64,000 bases of DNA from Kutzneria sp. 744 (GTDB taxonomy: Bacteria; Actinomycetota; Actinomycetes; Mycobacteriales; Pseudonocardiaceae): the NCBI RefSeq assembly GCF_000568255.1, contig NZ_KK037166.1, forward strand, positions 10,894,358 through 10,958,357, in the 5' to 3' direction. A model generated the notes under the pieces. That model did not search any database and was not told the DNA's origin. It saw only the letters and a program-made list of their open reading frames with translations. Below, piece by piece: positions 26,619 to 34,448 of this stretch. Both the position numbers and the translations under genes were made by a program. Numbering within the stretch: position 1 is the first letter of the stretch; the number at the start of each line of letters is the position of its first letter.

Positions 26619-27369
26619 CGCGCGCGGCCGACACCGGCCTCTCCTCCACGCCGAAAACGCCGGCCGAGCCGGAGTTCACGCTCCAGCGGTAGCGGGTGAA
26701 CTCGCCGGTGAGCTCGGAGGCGTAGAACATCATGTGGCCGTAGCCGACGCCCTGCGACTGCTGCTCGCCGACGATTCGCGTGTCGGGGAAATCCTCGTAA
26801 TTGCCGACGCCGGCCAGGCCGTGCGGTTCCGCGGTGCAGTCGGCGACCTGCACGGCGTACTGGATCTCGCCCTCGAAATTGAGGCGCGGATTGGGTGCGA
26901 CGTAGACGCCGTGCATTCGGCGGACCATCACCACGTGGCCGGTGTTGGTCTCCTGCGCATTGGCGTAGTCGATGGCGATCAGGTCGCCGGGCCGCAGGTC
27001 GGCCACGCGTGCGACCGGCCTGAACCGCCTCGTTCCACCGGCGGCGAAAACACGCTGGTAGTCGCGGGCGAATGGGCTGATGCTGTCGAAATGCCGGGCG
27101 AAATACCTCGACCGGGCCCAGGAAGGATGGGCCCGCCGCAGGACCGCCGTGATGAATGAGGCGCACTGGCTCTGGTTGGACCAGCCGGCGGGCTCGCCCG
27201 GCACGCCCCAGGTCACCACGTTGGGCTCGTCGGGCTCCTTGTACAGGTTGACGCCGGCGCCGGGCAGCATCAGGTGGTCGATGAGCGTCTCGGCCTCGGC
27301 CAGGTGCGTCACCACCACGCGGCGGGGTCTGAGCAGGTGGCGGGCCGTAGCCAGGTCGGCTGCGTGCAC
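26605..27369 (-). CDS. Hypothetical protein, possible papain-fold (NlpC/CHAP-like) enzyme
   Basis: 254-residue protein without a signal peptide. WSNQSQCASFITAVLRRAHP (near residues 63-82) has a Cys at the start of a helix. LRPGDLIAIDYANAQETNTGHVVMVRR (near 124-150) has a His in a strand after a PGD turn. This Cys-helix then PGD...GHV pattern is typical of NlpC/P60 and CHAP cysteine peptidases or amidases. I infer a papain-like fold; exact family and substrate are unknown. Later repeated aromatic strands (GYGHMMFYASELTGEFTRYRW) are unassigned. It is transcribed from the region it shares with the divergent Acg-like gene. Confidence 0.55.
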   Translation of the reverse strand: MHAADLATARHLLRPRRVVVTHLAEAETLIDHLMLPGAGVNLYKEPDEPNVVTWGVPGEPAGWSNQSQCASFITAVLRRAHPSWARSRYFARHFDSISPFARDYQRVFAAGGTRRFRPVARVADLRPGDLIAIDYANAQETNTGHVVMVRRMHGVYVAPNPRLNFEGEIQYAVQVADCTAEPHGLAGVGNYEDFPDTRIVGEQQSQGVGYGHMMFYASELTGEFTRYRWSVNSGSAGVFGVEERPVSAARVIAG

Positions 27370-27506
27370 GTCGTGTCCTCCTTGGATGATCCGCAGACAC
27401 CCTAGATGGTCGCCGCGCAGCCGTGACGCAACCCTGCCGCAACCCGGGCGTGATGCTGTGATCCACGCCAGTTGGGGGCAGCCCTCTCCAGACCTCAGGA
27501 GACACC

Positions 27507-28196
27507 GTGACGATGACGAATGTGGTGCCCCGCGGCGACACCGTGCTGCGGTTTTGCACCTCGCCGACCTCGCCCCTCATGCCGGCGGCTATCAGTGGCG
27601 CCTCAGCGACGGCGCCGCCCACCTGCACGTGGAACACGCCGGACAGTCCGGCCCACGTGCTCCGCGGCGTCGGCGCCGTGTTGCACCACCTGCGGATCGC
27701 TTTGGCCGCCGCCGGTTGGGGTGCGCTGATCGGGCGGGGCACGGTTCCGTCCGATCCGACCCACATCGCCTCGGTTCGCGCCGTACGCCAGCAGCCCACG
27801 ACCGAGCAGGTGGCGATGGCCGCGGCGATCAGCGTCCGCAGCAGCGAGGACGCCGACTACAGCGAGGCGGCGGTGCCGTGGACGGTGCTGAACCGTCTCG
27901 CCGCCCAGGCCCGGGCCGAGGGGGCGCAGCTGGACGTGGTGCTCGACCACGGGACACGGCTGCGCATGCTCCGGCGGTCGCGGTCGTTGCAGAACGCCGG
28001 TGTGGTCGTGGTGATCGGGGTTCGCGAGGGAGAGGAGATCGCGGCCGGCGCGGCGTTGAGTGCCGTGCTGCTCATGGGCACGGTGTGGGGGCTGCTCGGC
28101 TGTCAGCTGCCCGTGCGGCCTGTCGTTGCCCGCCAGGTGGTTGGTCCCGACCTGGTGCCGCAGGTCGTGCTGAGACTCGGTTATCCCCGCACCTGA
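27507..28196 (+). CDS. Acg-like nitroreductase, probably frameshifted N-terminal part
   Basis: The 229-codon frame from GTG 27507 (AGGAG upstream) has a C-terminal two thirds typical of Acg-family FMN nitroreductase-like proteins (VGAVLHHLRIALAAAGWGALIGR; GAALSAVLLMGTVWGLL; LVPQVVLRLGYP). Codons 16-46 of this frame do not look like the family. The alternative frame there gives VLHLADLAPHAGGYQWRLSDG then AAHLHVEHAGQSG, which is the expected FMN-binding N-terminus. Thus the family sequence leaves the frame near 27553 and returns near 27647. The product is also shorter than usual (about 330). It may be damaged or carry two sequence errors. Confidence 0.65.
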   Translation: MTMTNVVPRGDTVLRFCTSPTSPLMPAAISGASATAPPTCTWNTPDSPAHVLRGVGAVLHHLRIALAAAGWGALIGRGTVPSDPTHIASVRAVRQQPTTEQVAMAAAISVRSSEDADYSEAAVPWTVLNRLAAQARAEGAQLDVVLDHGTRLRMLRRSRSLQNAGVVVVIGVREGEEIAAGAALSAVLLMGTVWGLLGCQLPVRPVVARQVVGPDLVPQVVLRLGYPRT

Positions 28197-29077
28197 TACG
28201 CGCGGAGGTGCTCGGCGGGATGGCCGAACAGGAACGCGGCGCCGTGCGCTCTCTTGAAGTAGCGCTGGGCGTCGTGTTCCCATGTGATGGCGATCCCGCC
28301 GTGCAGCTGCACCATCTCCGCCGCGACCTGCTGGAGCGCCTCCGAGCAGAAGACCTTGGCCTCGACCGGGTGCTCGGTGTCGTACGCGGCCGAACGAGCG
28401 GTCTCGACCAGCACGTGCATGTCGGCCAGGCGGTGTTTGACCGCCTGGAAGCTGCCGATGGGCCGGCCGAACTGGACCCGCTGCCGGGCGTACTCGACGG
28501 TCATCTCCAGGCATCTCGCCGCCGTGCCGGCCTGCTCGGCGGCGAGTGCCGAGAGGGCGAAGTTCCGGACCCGGGCCTCGTCGTAGGGGCCGATCGGATT
28601 GGCCGGCTCGTCGACAACAACTGTTGTCAGCCGTCGGGACTCGTCCATGGTGTTCACGCGGTCGATCCGGGCCTGGCCGGGTCGCATCTCGTACAGCACG
28701 CCACCCTTACCCACCAGCAGAATCTCGGCGTGATCGGCGTCGAGGACGTACTTCTCGCCCTCCGGGCACCAGACGGCGAGGCGTCCGGCCGCGATCTCCG
28801 ACAACAGTCGTTCACACGCTTGAGTGTTCCCGGTGGCCAGCACCGCCTCGGCGGCGATCGCGGTGGCCAGCAACGGTGTCGGGGCCAGCGTCCGGCCGAG
28901 TTGCTCCAGGACGATCTGGAGCTCGGTCAGGGTCGCGCCGCTGCCGCCGTACTGCTCGGGGATGGCCAGGCTCGGCGCCCCGATCTCGCACAGCTTGGGC
29001 CACAGGTCGTCCGGCTCCTTGGCCAGGAGCCGGGCGACGGTGTCCTGCAGCGCCAGTTGCTCTTCGGTCAGCCACAT
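28181..29077 (-). CDS. Acyl-CoA dehydrogenase, FadE33-like (steroid C/D-ring catabolism)
   Basis: 298-residue flavoprotein subunit, shorter than a classical acyl-CoA dehydrogenase (about 380), as for the FadE32/FadE33 half-type partners. It opens MWLTEEQLALQDTVARLL, has EQYGGSGATLTELQIVLEQLG, and keeps the C-terminal FQAVKHRLADMHVLVETARSAA and QLHGGIAITWEHDAQRYFKRA helices. It overlaps the upstream fadE32-like gene by 10 bases. Last of five coupled leftward genes whose order matches the KstR2 regulon of mycobacteria. Its 3' end overlaps the convergent Acg-like gene by 16 bases. Confidence 0.82.
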   Translation of the reverse strand: MWLTEEQLALQDTVARLLAKEPDDLWPKLCEIGAPSLAIPEQYGGSGATLTELQIVLEQLGRTLAPTPLLATAIAAEAVLATGNTQACERLLSEIAAGRLAVWCPEGEKYVLDADHAEILLVGKGGVLYEMRPGQARIDRVNTMDESRRLTTVVVDEPANPIGPYDEARVRNFALSALAAEQAGTAARCLEMTVEYARQRVQFGRPIGSFQAVKHRLADMHVLVETARSAAYDTEHPVEAKVFCSEALQQVAAEMVQLHGGIAITWEHDAQRYFKRAHGAAFLFGHPAEHLRAYQVRG

Positions 29078-29871
29078 AGCGCCGCCATCAGCCGTTCCCG
29101 GTGGTACGCCTCGGTTCCCCACGCCGTCACCAGCGCGCGGACCTTCAACAGCCAGCGGCTCAGGTCGAATTCCGCCGTGTAGCCGATCGCCCCGTGGATC
29201 TGCAACGCCGTGCGCATCGCCTGGTACGCCGCCTGGCCGACGGCGATCTTCGCCGCCGAGACGTCCCGCGGGCTCATCGTCACCGCCGCGCCGAACACCA
29301 GCGGCTCGGCCAGTTCCAGTCCCACGTGGACGTCGGCGAGCTGGTGCTTGACCGCCTGGAAGCTGCCGATGGCCTTGCCGAACTGCTTGCGCTGCAAGGC
29401 ATAGTCCCGGGTCCGCTCCAGCAACGTGCGGCCGAGTCCCACCAGCTGCGCCGAACAGGCGAGGACACCCCGGTCGAACGCCTCCGGATCCATCGGCCCC
29501 ACTGCTTCGCCCAGCCGAAACCCGTGCAGCCGCCTCGTCGGGTCCACCGACTTTTGTGGATCCCCAAGGATCGCCCGGTACCGGACGTCGTCGACGATCG
29601 CGTAGGTGTTCTCCGCGTTGTCCACGACGTAGGGAACGTGTGGCTCCCAGGCCAGCGTGGACGAGGTTTCCCGTAGCACGGCGAACGACTCCACGACCGG
29701 CCCCGGCACGGCGGCGCGGCCCAGTTCCAGGAACGCCACCACCAGATCCGGTCCCGACTCAACTTCGTGCACGCCCAGTGCCAGCAGCGTGTCCCATTCC
29801 GTCGACTGCTTGAGTGCGTCCCTCAGCGCTTGGGCGAACTGCCGCTGCTCATAGGACAGGGTGAACTTCAT
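29068..29871 (-). CDS. Acyl-CoA dehydrogenase, FadE32-like
   Basis: 267-residue acyl-CoA dehydrogenase half-type subunit. N-terminal helices (FTLSYEQRQFAQALRDAL) lead to a shortened middle domain. A C-terminal helical domain follows with RKQFGKAIGSFQAVKHQLADVH and IHGAIGYTAEFDLSRWLLK. Such subunits form alpha2beta2 complexes with a partner such as FadE31 and oxidise steroid-derived acyl-CoA in HIP degradation. ATG 29871 overlaps the fadE31-like stop (ATGA), which fits equal synthesis of complex partners. Confidence 0.82.
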   Translation of the reverse strand: MKFTLSYEQRQFAQALRDALKQSTEWDTLLALGVHEVESGPDLVVAFLELGRAAVPGPVVESFAVLRETSSTLAWEPHVPYVVDNAENTYAIVDDVRYRAILGDPQKSVDPTRRLHGFRLGEAVGPMDPEAFDRGVLACSAQLVGLGRTLLERTRDYALQRKQFGKAIGSFQAVKHQLADVHVGLELAEPLVFGAAVTMSPRDVSAAKIAVGQAAYQAMRTALQIHGAIGYTAEFDLSRWLLKVRALVTAWGTEAYHRERLMAALCG

Positions 29872-30974
29872 CGCGGCAGCCCCAGGAGTCGTTCGGCGAC
29901 GACGTTGCGCTGGATCTCGTTCGTGCCGGCGTAGATCGGGCCGGCCAGCGCGAACAGGTAGCCGTCCAGCCACGGTCCGGCCAGTTCCGCCTTGGTGCCC
30001 GACAACTCCAAAGCCGTCTCGTGCAGATCGAGGTCGAGCTTCGACCAGAACAGCTTGGTGACGCTCGCCTCCGCGCCGATCGGCCGGTCCAGCGAGCCGA
30101 AGACGTGCAGGCGATAGGCCTGCGCCCTCATCCAGGCGTCCAGAACCTTGTTGCGCAGCGCGGTGTCGGTCGGGTCCCCGATTTCTCGCCACAACGTGAG
30201 CAGACGGTCCGCCGCTGCGCAGAACCGGCCGGGACTGCGCAGCGACAGACCTCGTTCGTTGCCCGCGGTGCTCATCGCGACGCGCCAGCCTGCACCTGGC
30301 TCGCCGAGCACATCCGCGTCCGGCACGAACACCTCGTCCAGGAAGATCTCGGCGAAGCCGGCCTCCCCGTCGAGCTGGGGGATGGGCCGCACCGTCACCC
30401 CCGGCGCCTTCAGATCGAACAGGAAGTACGTCAGTCCCCGATGCCGCTCCGCCTCCGGCTCCGTCCGAAACAGCCCGAACCCCTTGTCGGCGAACGCCGC
30501 CCTCGAACTCCAGGTCTTCTGTCCACTCAGCAGCCAGCCGCCGTCCGTTCGAATGCCACGGCTCCGGATCGCCGCCAGATCGCTGCCCGCCTCCGGCTCC
30601 GACCACGCCTGCGCCCAGATGTCCTCCGCCCGGGCCATCCTGGGCAGCAACCGGTTCTGCTGTTCTTCCGTGCCGTGGGCGTACAGGGTCGGGGCGAGCA
30701 GGAAGATCCCGTTCTGCGCCACCCGCCCCGGCGCGCCTGCCGCCCAGTACTCCTCCTCGAACACCAGCCACTCGGTCAGCGACGCCCCTCGCCCGCCGTG
30801 CTCCACCGGCCACGACACCGCCGACAGCCGCGCCTCGGCCAGGGTGCGCTCCCATTCGCGGTGCTGCTCGAAGCCGTCGGTTGTGTCCATCGAGGACAGA
30901 TGCCCGGGAACGTTGTCGCGGAGCCAGGTTCGGACCTCGCGGCGGAACTCCAGGTCGTGGTCATCAAGATCCAC
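29868..30974 (-). CDS. Acyl-CoA dehydrogenase, FadE31-like
   Basis: 368-residue acyl-CoA dehydrogenase. Features are the N-terminal helix bundle (FRREVRTWLRDNVPGHL), WPVEHGGRGASLTEWLVFEEEYW, the FAD-binding beta domain (QAWSEPEAGSDLAAIRS; GQKTWSSRAAFADKG) and the terminal AGPIYAGTNEIQRNVVAERLLGLPR. In mycobacteria FadE31 acts with FadE32/33 on the CoA ester of the C/D-ring acid HIP. I prefer GTG 30974, which follows GAGGTCCCC; an in-frame GTG at 31016 overlapping the hydratase stop is the alternative. Confidence 0.84.
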   Translation of the reverse strand: MDLDDHDLEFRREVRTWLRDNVPGHLSSMDTTDGFEQHREWERTLAEARLSAVSWPVEHGGRGASLTEWLVFEEEYWAAGAPGRVAQNGIFLLAPTLYAHGTEEQQNRLLPRMARAEDIWAQAWSEPEAGSDLAAIRSRGIRTDGGWLLSGQKTWSSRAAFADKGFGLFRTEPEAERHRGLTYFLFDLKAPGVTVRPIPQLDGEAGFAEIFLDEVFVPDADVLGEPGAGWRVAMSTAGNERGLSLRSPGRFCAAADRLLTLWREIGDPTDTALRNKVLDAWMRAQAYRLHVFGSLDRPIGAEASVTKLFWSKLDLDLHETALELSGTKAELAGPWLDGYLFALAGPIYAGTNEIQRNVVAERLLGLPR

Positions 30975-31012
30975 GGGGACCTCGCAGCGGCGTGACGACC
31001 CCGGCCGTCGCC

Positions 31013-31855
31013 TCACTTTTCACTGGCACCCCTCATTGCCTTGGCGTCCATGCCGGCCAGCGAGTCCTTCGACACCTCGGCGTTGTGGGCGTGGGCCAGG
31101 TGGTGCAGACCGAACACCGAGTCCATGCCCGACCGCATGCCCATCTGGTCCTCGGCCTGGTTGACGGCCTTCTTGGTCAGGGCCAGGCCGAAGGCGGGCA
31201 TCTGGGCGATGCGCGCGGCGAAGGCGTCGACGGTGTCCCGGAGCTCGGCGCGGGGCACGACCCGGTTGACCATGCCCCACTCGTACGCCCGCTGGGCGGT
31301 GAAGCGGTCGCCGGTGAAGAGGATCTCCTTGGCGGCGCGGGGGCCGAGGACCCAGGGGTGGGCGAAGTACTCGACGCCGGGAATGCCCATGCGCACCACG
31401 GGATCGGCGAAGAACGCGTCGTCGGAGGCCACGATCAGGTCACAGACCCAGGCCAGCATGAGGCCGCCGGCGATGCAGGCGCCCTGGACCATGGCGATCA
31501 CGGGCTTGGGGATCTCCCGCCACCGCCGGCACATGCCGAGATAGACCTCGGACTCGCGGGCGAAGCGCTGGTCGCTGCCGGCCTTGTCGACGTGGTCCCA
31601 CCACAGCACGGCCTTGCGCTCGTAGGAGACGTCGACATCGCGGCCGGGGGTGCCGATGTCGTGCCCGGCGGAGAAATGGTCGCCGGCGCCGGCCAGCACG
31701 ATGACCGACACCTCGTTGTCGTTGACGGCGCGCTCGAAGGCGGCGTCGAGGGCGTAGGTCATGACGGAGTTCTGGGCGTTGCGGTACCGCGGCCGGTTCA
31801 TGGTCACGGTGGCGACGGGGCCGTTGCGCTCGTACAGCACGACTTCCTCGGTCAC
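31013..31855 (-). CDS. Enoyl-CoA hydratase/isomerase in the steroid cluster
   Basis: 280-residue crotonase-fold enzyme. NRPRYRNAQNSVM, LAGAGDHFSAGHDIG and the oxyanion region VQGACIAGGLMLAWVCDLI are visible. FADPVVRMGIPGVEYFAHPWVLG carries the catalytic-site loop in altered form (Gly-Val-Glu instead of the common Gly-Ile/Leu-x-Pro). The GTG start overlaps the fadD3 stop. It sits between fadD3 and fadE31, where, from memory, M. tuberculosis has no gene. It probably hydrates or isomerises an unsaturated HIP-CoA intermediate, but the exact step is unknown. Confidence 0.82.
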   Translation of the reverse strand: MTEEVVLYERNGPVATVTMNRPRYRNAQNSVMTYALDAAFERAVNDNEVSVIVLAGAGDHFSAGHDIGTPGRDVDVSYERKAVLWWDHVDKAGSDQRFARESEVYLGMCRRWREIPKPVIAMVQGACIAGGLMLAWVCDLIVASDDAFFADPVVRMGIPGVEYFAHPWVLGPRAAKEILFTGDRFTAQRAYEWGMVNRVVPRAELRDTVDAFAARIAQMPAFGLALTKKAVNQAEDQMGMRSGMDSVFGLHHLAHAHNAEVSKDSLAGMDAKAMRGASEK

Positions 31856-33291
31856 GGGGCCTCCTCGCGTAACGAGCGTTTGAGCACCTTGCCGGAAGCG
31901 TTGCGGGGCAGCGAAGCCAGGAACGCCACGTGTCGTGGCACCTTGAAGTTGGCCAGCAGGCCGCGGCAGTGCTCGATGACGTCCTCAGTGGACAGTTCGG
32001 CCGTCGTGACGACGAACGCCTTGCCGACCTCGCCGAGACGGTCGTCGGGCACGCCGATCACCGCGGACTCGGTGACGCCGTCCAGCCGGGCCAGCGCCTG
32101 CTCGACCTCGGCCGGATAGACGTTGAAGCCGCCGCAGACGTACATGTCCTTGAGGCGGTCGGTGATCGTCAGGTAGCCGCGATCGTCGAGGACGCCGACA
32201 TCGCCGGTGTGCAGCCACCCCTCGGCGTCGATGGCCTCGGCGGTCGCGGTGGCGTCGTCGAGGTAGCCGATCATGACGTTGGGACCGCGCAGCAGGATCT
32301 CGCCGGTCGGGGCGATGCGCACCTCGAAGTCGGCGGTCGCACGGCCGGAGGTGTGGGAGACGGTCTCGGCGCCGTCATCGGGTCGGCACATGGTCGCCAC
32401 CACGGCCTCGGTCAGCCCGTACGCGGTGAGCACTGTGCCGAACCGCTTCTGCATCCGCTCGGCCAGCGTGACGGGAACGGGCGCGGCGCCGGTGACGGCC
32501 AGCCGCAGGGTGTCGCAGCCGGGGCGGGACAACAGCGTCTGATAGATCGTCGGCGGCCCGGGCAGGATGGTGATCCCTTCCTGCTCCACCAGCTCGATCG
32601 TGCGGGCGACGTCGAACACCGCCTGCGGCACGAGGGTGGCGCCGGTCAGCAGGCAGACGAGAATCCCGGCCTTGTAACCGAAGCTGTGGAAGAACGGGTT
32701 GATCACCAGATACCGGTCGCCGGCCACCACGTTGCCGCAGTCGGCCCACGCGGCGGCGACGGCGAGGGCCTGGCGGTGCGCGCTCATCGCGCCCTTGCTG
32801 CGGCCGGTGGTGCCGGAGGTGAAGAGGATGTCGCTGATGTCGTCGGCCTGCACCGGGGCGGCGTCGACCTCGTCGGTGAACGACCAGTCGCCGGTGGTCA
32901 GCACCAACTCCGGCACGCCGCCGAGGTCCTGCAACTCGGCAAGGCGGTTGCGGCCCAGGAAATCCGTGGCCACGACGAGGGCGGCGGCGTCGCTGCGGGA
33001 GATGACGTCCAGCATCTCCGTGGCGGTGAAGCGGGTGTTGAGGGGCACGAGGATGCCGCCGGCGTAGCTGGCGCCGAGGGCGGCGACGACCCAGTGCCAC
33101 GTGTTGGGGGCGCAGATCGCCACCCGGTCGCCAGGGCGCAGGCCGCCGGAAATGAAGGCGGCGGCGACCTGGCGGACGCGTGTGCGCAGGTCACGGTAGG
33201 TGAGGCGCAACTCGCCGTCGACGAGGGCCTCGCTGTCGCCGAAGCGCTCCGCGGCCGCGTCGACGGCCGCCGGGATGGTGCCGGGAAGCAC
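31852..33291 (-). CDS. fadD3: FadD3-like HIP-CoA synthetase
   Basis: 479-residue adenylate-forming acyl-CoA synthetase. Motifs are the P-loop LFTSGTTGRSKGAM (about 160-172), AYGLTEA, GWLHTGDVG, the DRLKDMYVCGG hinge, and the A10 Lys in NASGKVLKRSLR. FadD3 converts HIP, the bicyclic remnant of cholesterol degradation, to HIP-CoA. The identity rests on the divergent arrangement with fadE30, kstR2 and fadA6 and the KstR2-type operator. I chose GTG 33291 because GGAGG sits directly upstream; the operator abuts that ribosome site. Confidence 0.85.
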   Translation of the reverse strand: MLPGTIPAAVDAAAERFGDSEALVDGELRLTYRDLRTRVRQVAAAFISGGLRPGDRVAICAPNTWHWVVAALGASYAGGILVPLNTRFTATEMLDVISRSDAAALVVATDFLGRNRLAELQDLGGVPELVLTTGDWSFTDEVDAAPVQADDISDILFTSGTTGRSKGAMSAHRQALAVAAAWADCGNVVAGDRYLVINPFFHSFGYKAGILVCLLTGATLVPQAVFDVARTIELVEQEGITILPGPPTIYQTLLSRPGCDTLRLAVTGAAPVPVTLAERMQKRFGTVLTAYGLTEAVVATMCRPDDGAETVSHTSGRATADFEVRIAPTGEILLRGPNVMIGYLDDATATAEAIDAEGWLHTGDVGVLDDRGYLTITDRLKDMYVCGGFNVYPAEVEQALARLDGVTESAVIGVPDDRLGEVGKAFVVTTAELSTEDVIEHCRGLLANFKVPRHVAFLASLPRNASGKVLKRSLREEAP

Positions 33292-33300
33292 AACACCTCC

Positions 33301-33320
33301 TACCAAGCAACTGCTTGGTA
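33301..33320. promoter_or_regulatory. KstR2-type operator in the fadD3/fadE30 divergent promoter
   Basis: TACCAAGCAACTGCTTGGTA has 9-base arms (TACCAAGCA/TGCTTGGTA) around AC. Inside it AGCAACTGCTTGGT fits the published mycobacterial KstR2 motif AnCAAGnnCTTGnT at 9 of 10 fixed positions. It lies 10 bases from the fadD3 start and 16 from the fadE30 start, ideal to repress both. The kstR2 gene is in the rightward operon. Confidence 0.8.
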
Positions 33321-33335
33321 GGCTAGCCTACGGTC

Positions 33336-34448
33336 ATGGCGGTGACCAGATCCGAGATCCGGCGGTGGCTCGCCGAGCATCTCGTCGGGCGCTTCGCCGA
33401 GCTCAAGGGGCTCGGCGGGCCCGGCCGCGAGCACGAGGCGTTCGCCGAGCGGCTCGACTGGGAACGCCATCTGGCCGCGCATGGCTGGACCTGCCCGGCC
33501 TGGCCGGTCGAGCACGGCGGCCGGGGCCTGACCTTCGACGAACAGGTCGCCTTCCATGAGGAGTACGCCCTCGCCGACGCACCCGCGCGGGTGAACCACC
33601 TCGGCGAGAACCTGCTCGGACCCACGCTGATCGACCTCGGCACCGCGCAACAGAAGGCCCGCTTCCTGCCGAAGATCCGGGCCGTCGAGGAACTCTGGTG
33701 CCAGGGCTACTCCGAGCCCGGCGCGGGCTCCGACCTCGCCGCCGTCGCCACCTCGGCCCGGCTCGTCGACGACCAGTGGGTGATCACCGGGCAGAAGGTG
33801 TGGACCTCGCTGGCCCATGTCGCCGACTGGTGCTTCGTGCTGGCCCGTACGACCCCGGGATCGGTGGGGCACAAGGGTTTGTCCTACTTGCTGGTGCCGA
33901 TGAGGCAGCCCGGCGTCGAGGTGCGGCCGATCCGCCAGCTCACCGGCACCGCCGAGTTCAACGAGGTCTTCTTCGACGGCGCGCGAACCGACAAGGACCT
34001 TGTGGTCGGCGAGCCCGGCGGCGGCTGGGCGGTCGCGATGGCCACGCTGGCGTACGAAAGAGGCGTGTCGACCCTGGGGCAGCAAGTCGGCTTCCGGCGC
34101 GAGCTGGACGCCGTGGCGGCACTGGCCGACCCGGAAGACATGGTCCTGCAAGAACAACTGGCCCGGGCGGCGGTCGAGCTGAGTGTCATGCGCTCGCATG
34201 CCTTGCGTACCAGGGGATCCGATCCGTCGGTGAGCAAGCTGCTGTGGGCCGGCTGGCACCGGCGGCTGGGCGAGCTGGCCATGCGGGCCCGCGGCGCGGA
34301 GTCGATGGTCATGGGCGACGACCTCGACCAGTGGCAGCGGCTCTACCTGTTCAGCCGGGCCGACACCATCTACGGCGGCTCCGACGAGATCCAGCGCAAC
34401 ATCATCGCGGAACGGGTGCTCGGCCTGCCCAGGGAGGCGCGCGGATGA
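33336..34448 (+). CDS. fadE30: Acyl-CoA dehydrogenase, FadE30-like
   Basis: 370-residue acyl-CoA dehydrogenase with WPVEHGGRGLTFDEQVAFHEEYA, the FAD domain (GYSEPGAGSDLAAVAT; VITGQKVWTSLAHVADW) and the C-terminal RADTIYGGSDEIQRNIIAERVLGLPR. FadE30 oxidises HIP-CoA derivatives in the early C/D-ring steps. The position, divergent from fadD3 across the KstR2-type palindrome, matches M. tuberculosis Rv3560c-Rv3561. The stop overlaps the start of the SDR gene (ATGA). Confidence 0.86.
   Translation: MAVTRSEIRRWLAEHLVGRFAELKGLGGPGREHEAFAERLDWERHLAAHGWTCPAWPVEHGGRGLTFDEQVAFHEEYALADAPARVNHLGENLLGPTLIDLGTAQQKARFLPKIRAVEELWCQGYSEPGAGSDLAAVATSARLVDDQWVITGQKVWTSLAHVADWCFVLARTTPGSVGHKGLSYLLVPMRQPGVEVRPIRQLTGTAEFNEVFFDGARTDKDLVVGEPGGGWAVAMATLAYERGVSTLGQQVGFRRELDAVAALADPEDMVLQEQLARAAVELSVMRSHALRTRGSDPSVSKLLWAGWHRRLGELAMRARGAESMVMGDDLDQWQRLYLFSRADTIYGGSDEIQRNIIAERVLGLPREARG

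Noticed and set aside
31852..33306. TTG start at 33306 for fadD3
   Set aside because: It lies inside the KstR2-type palindrome and upstream of the ribosome site GGAGG, so GTG 33291 is preferred.
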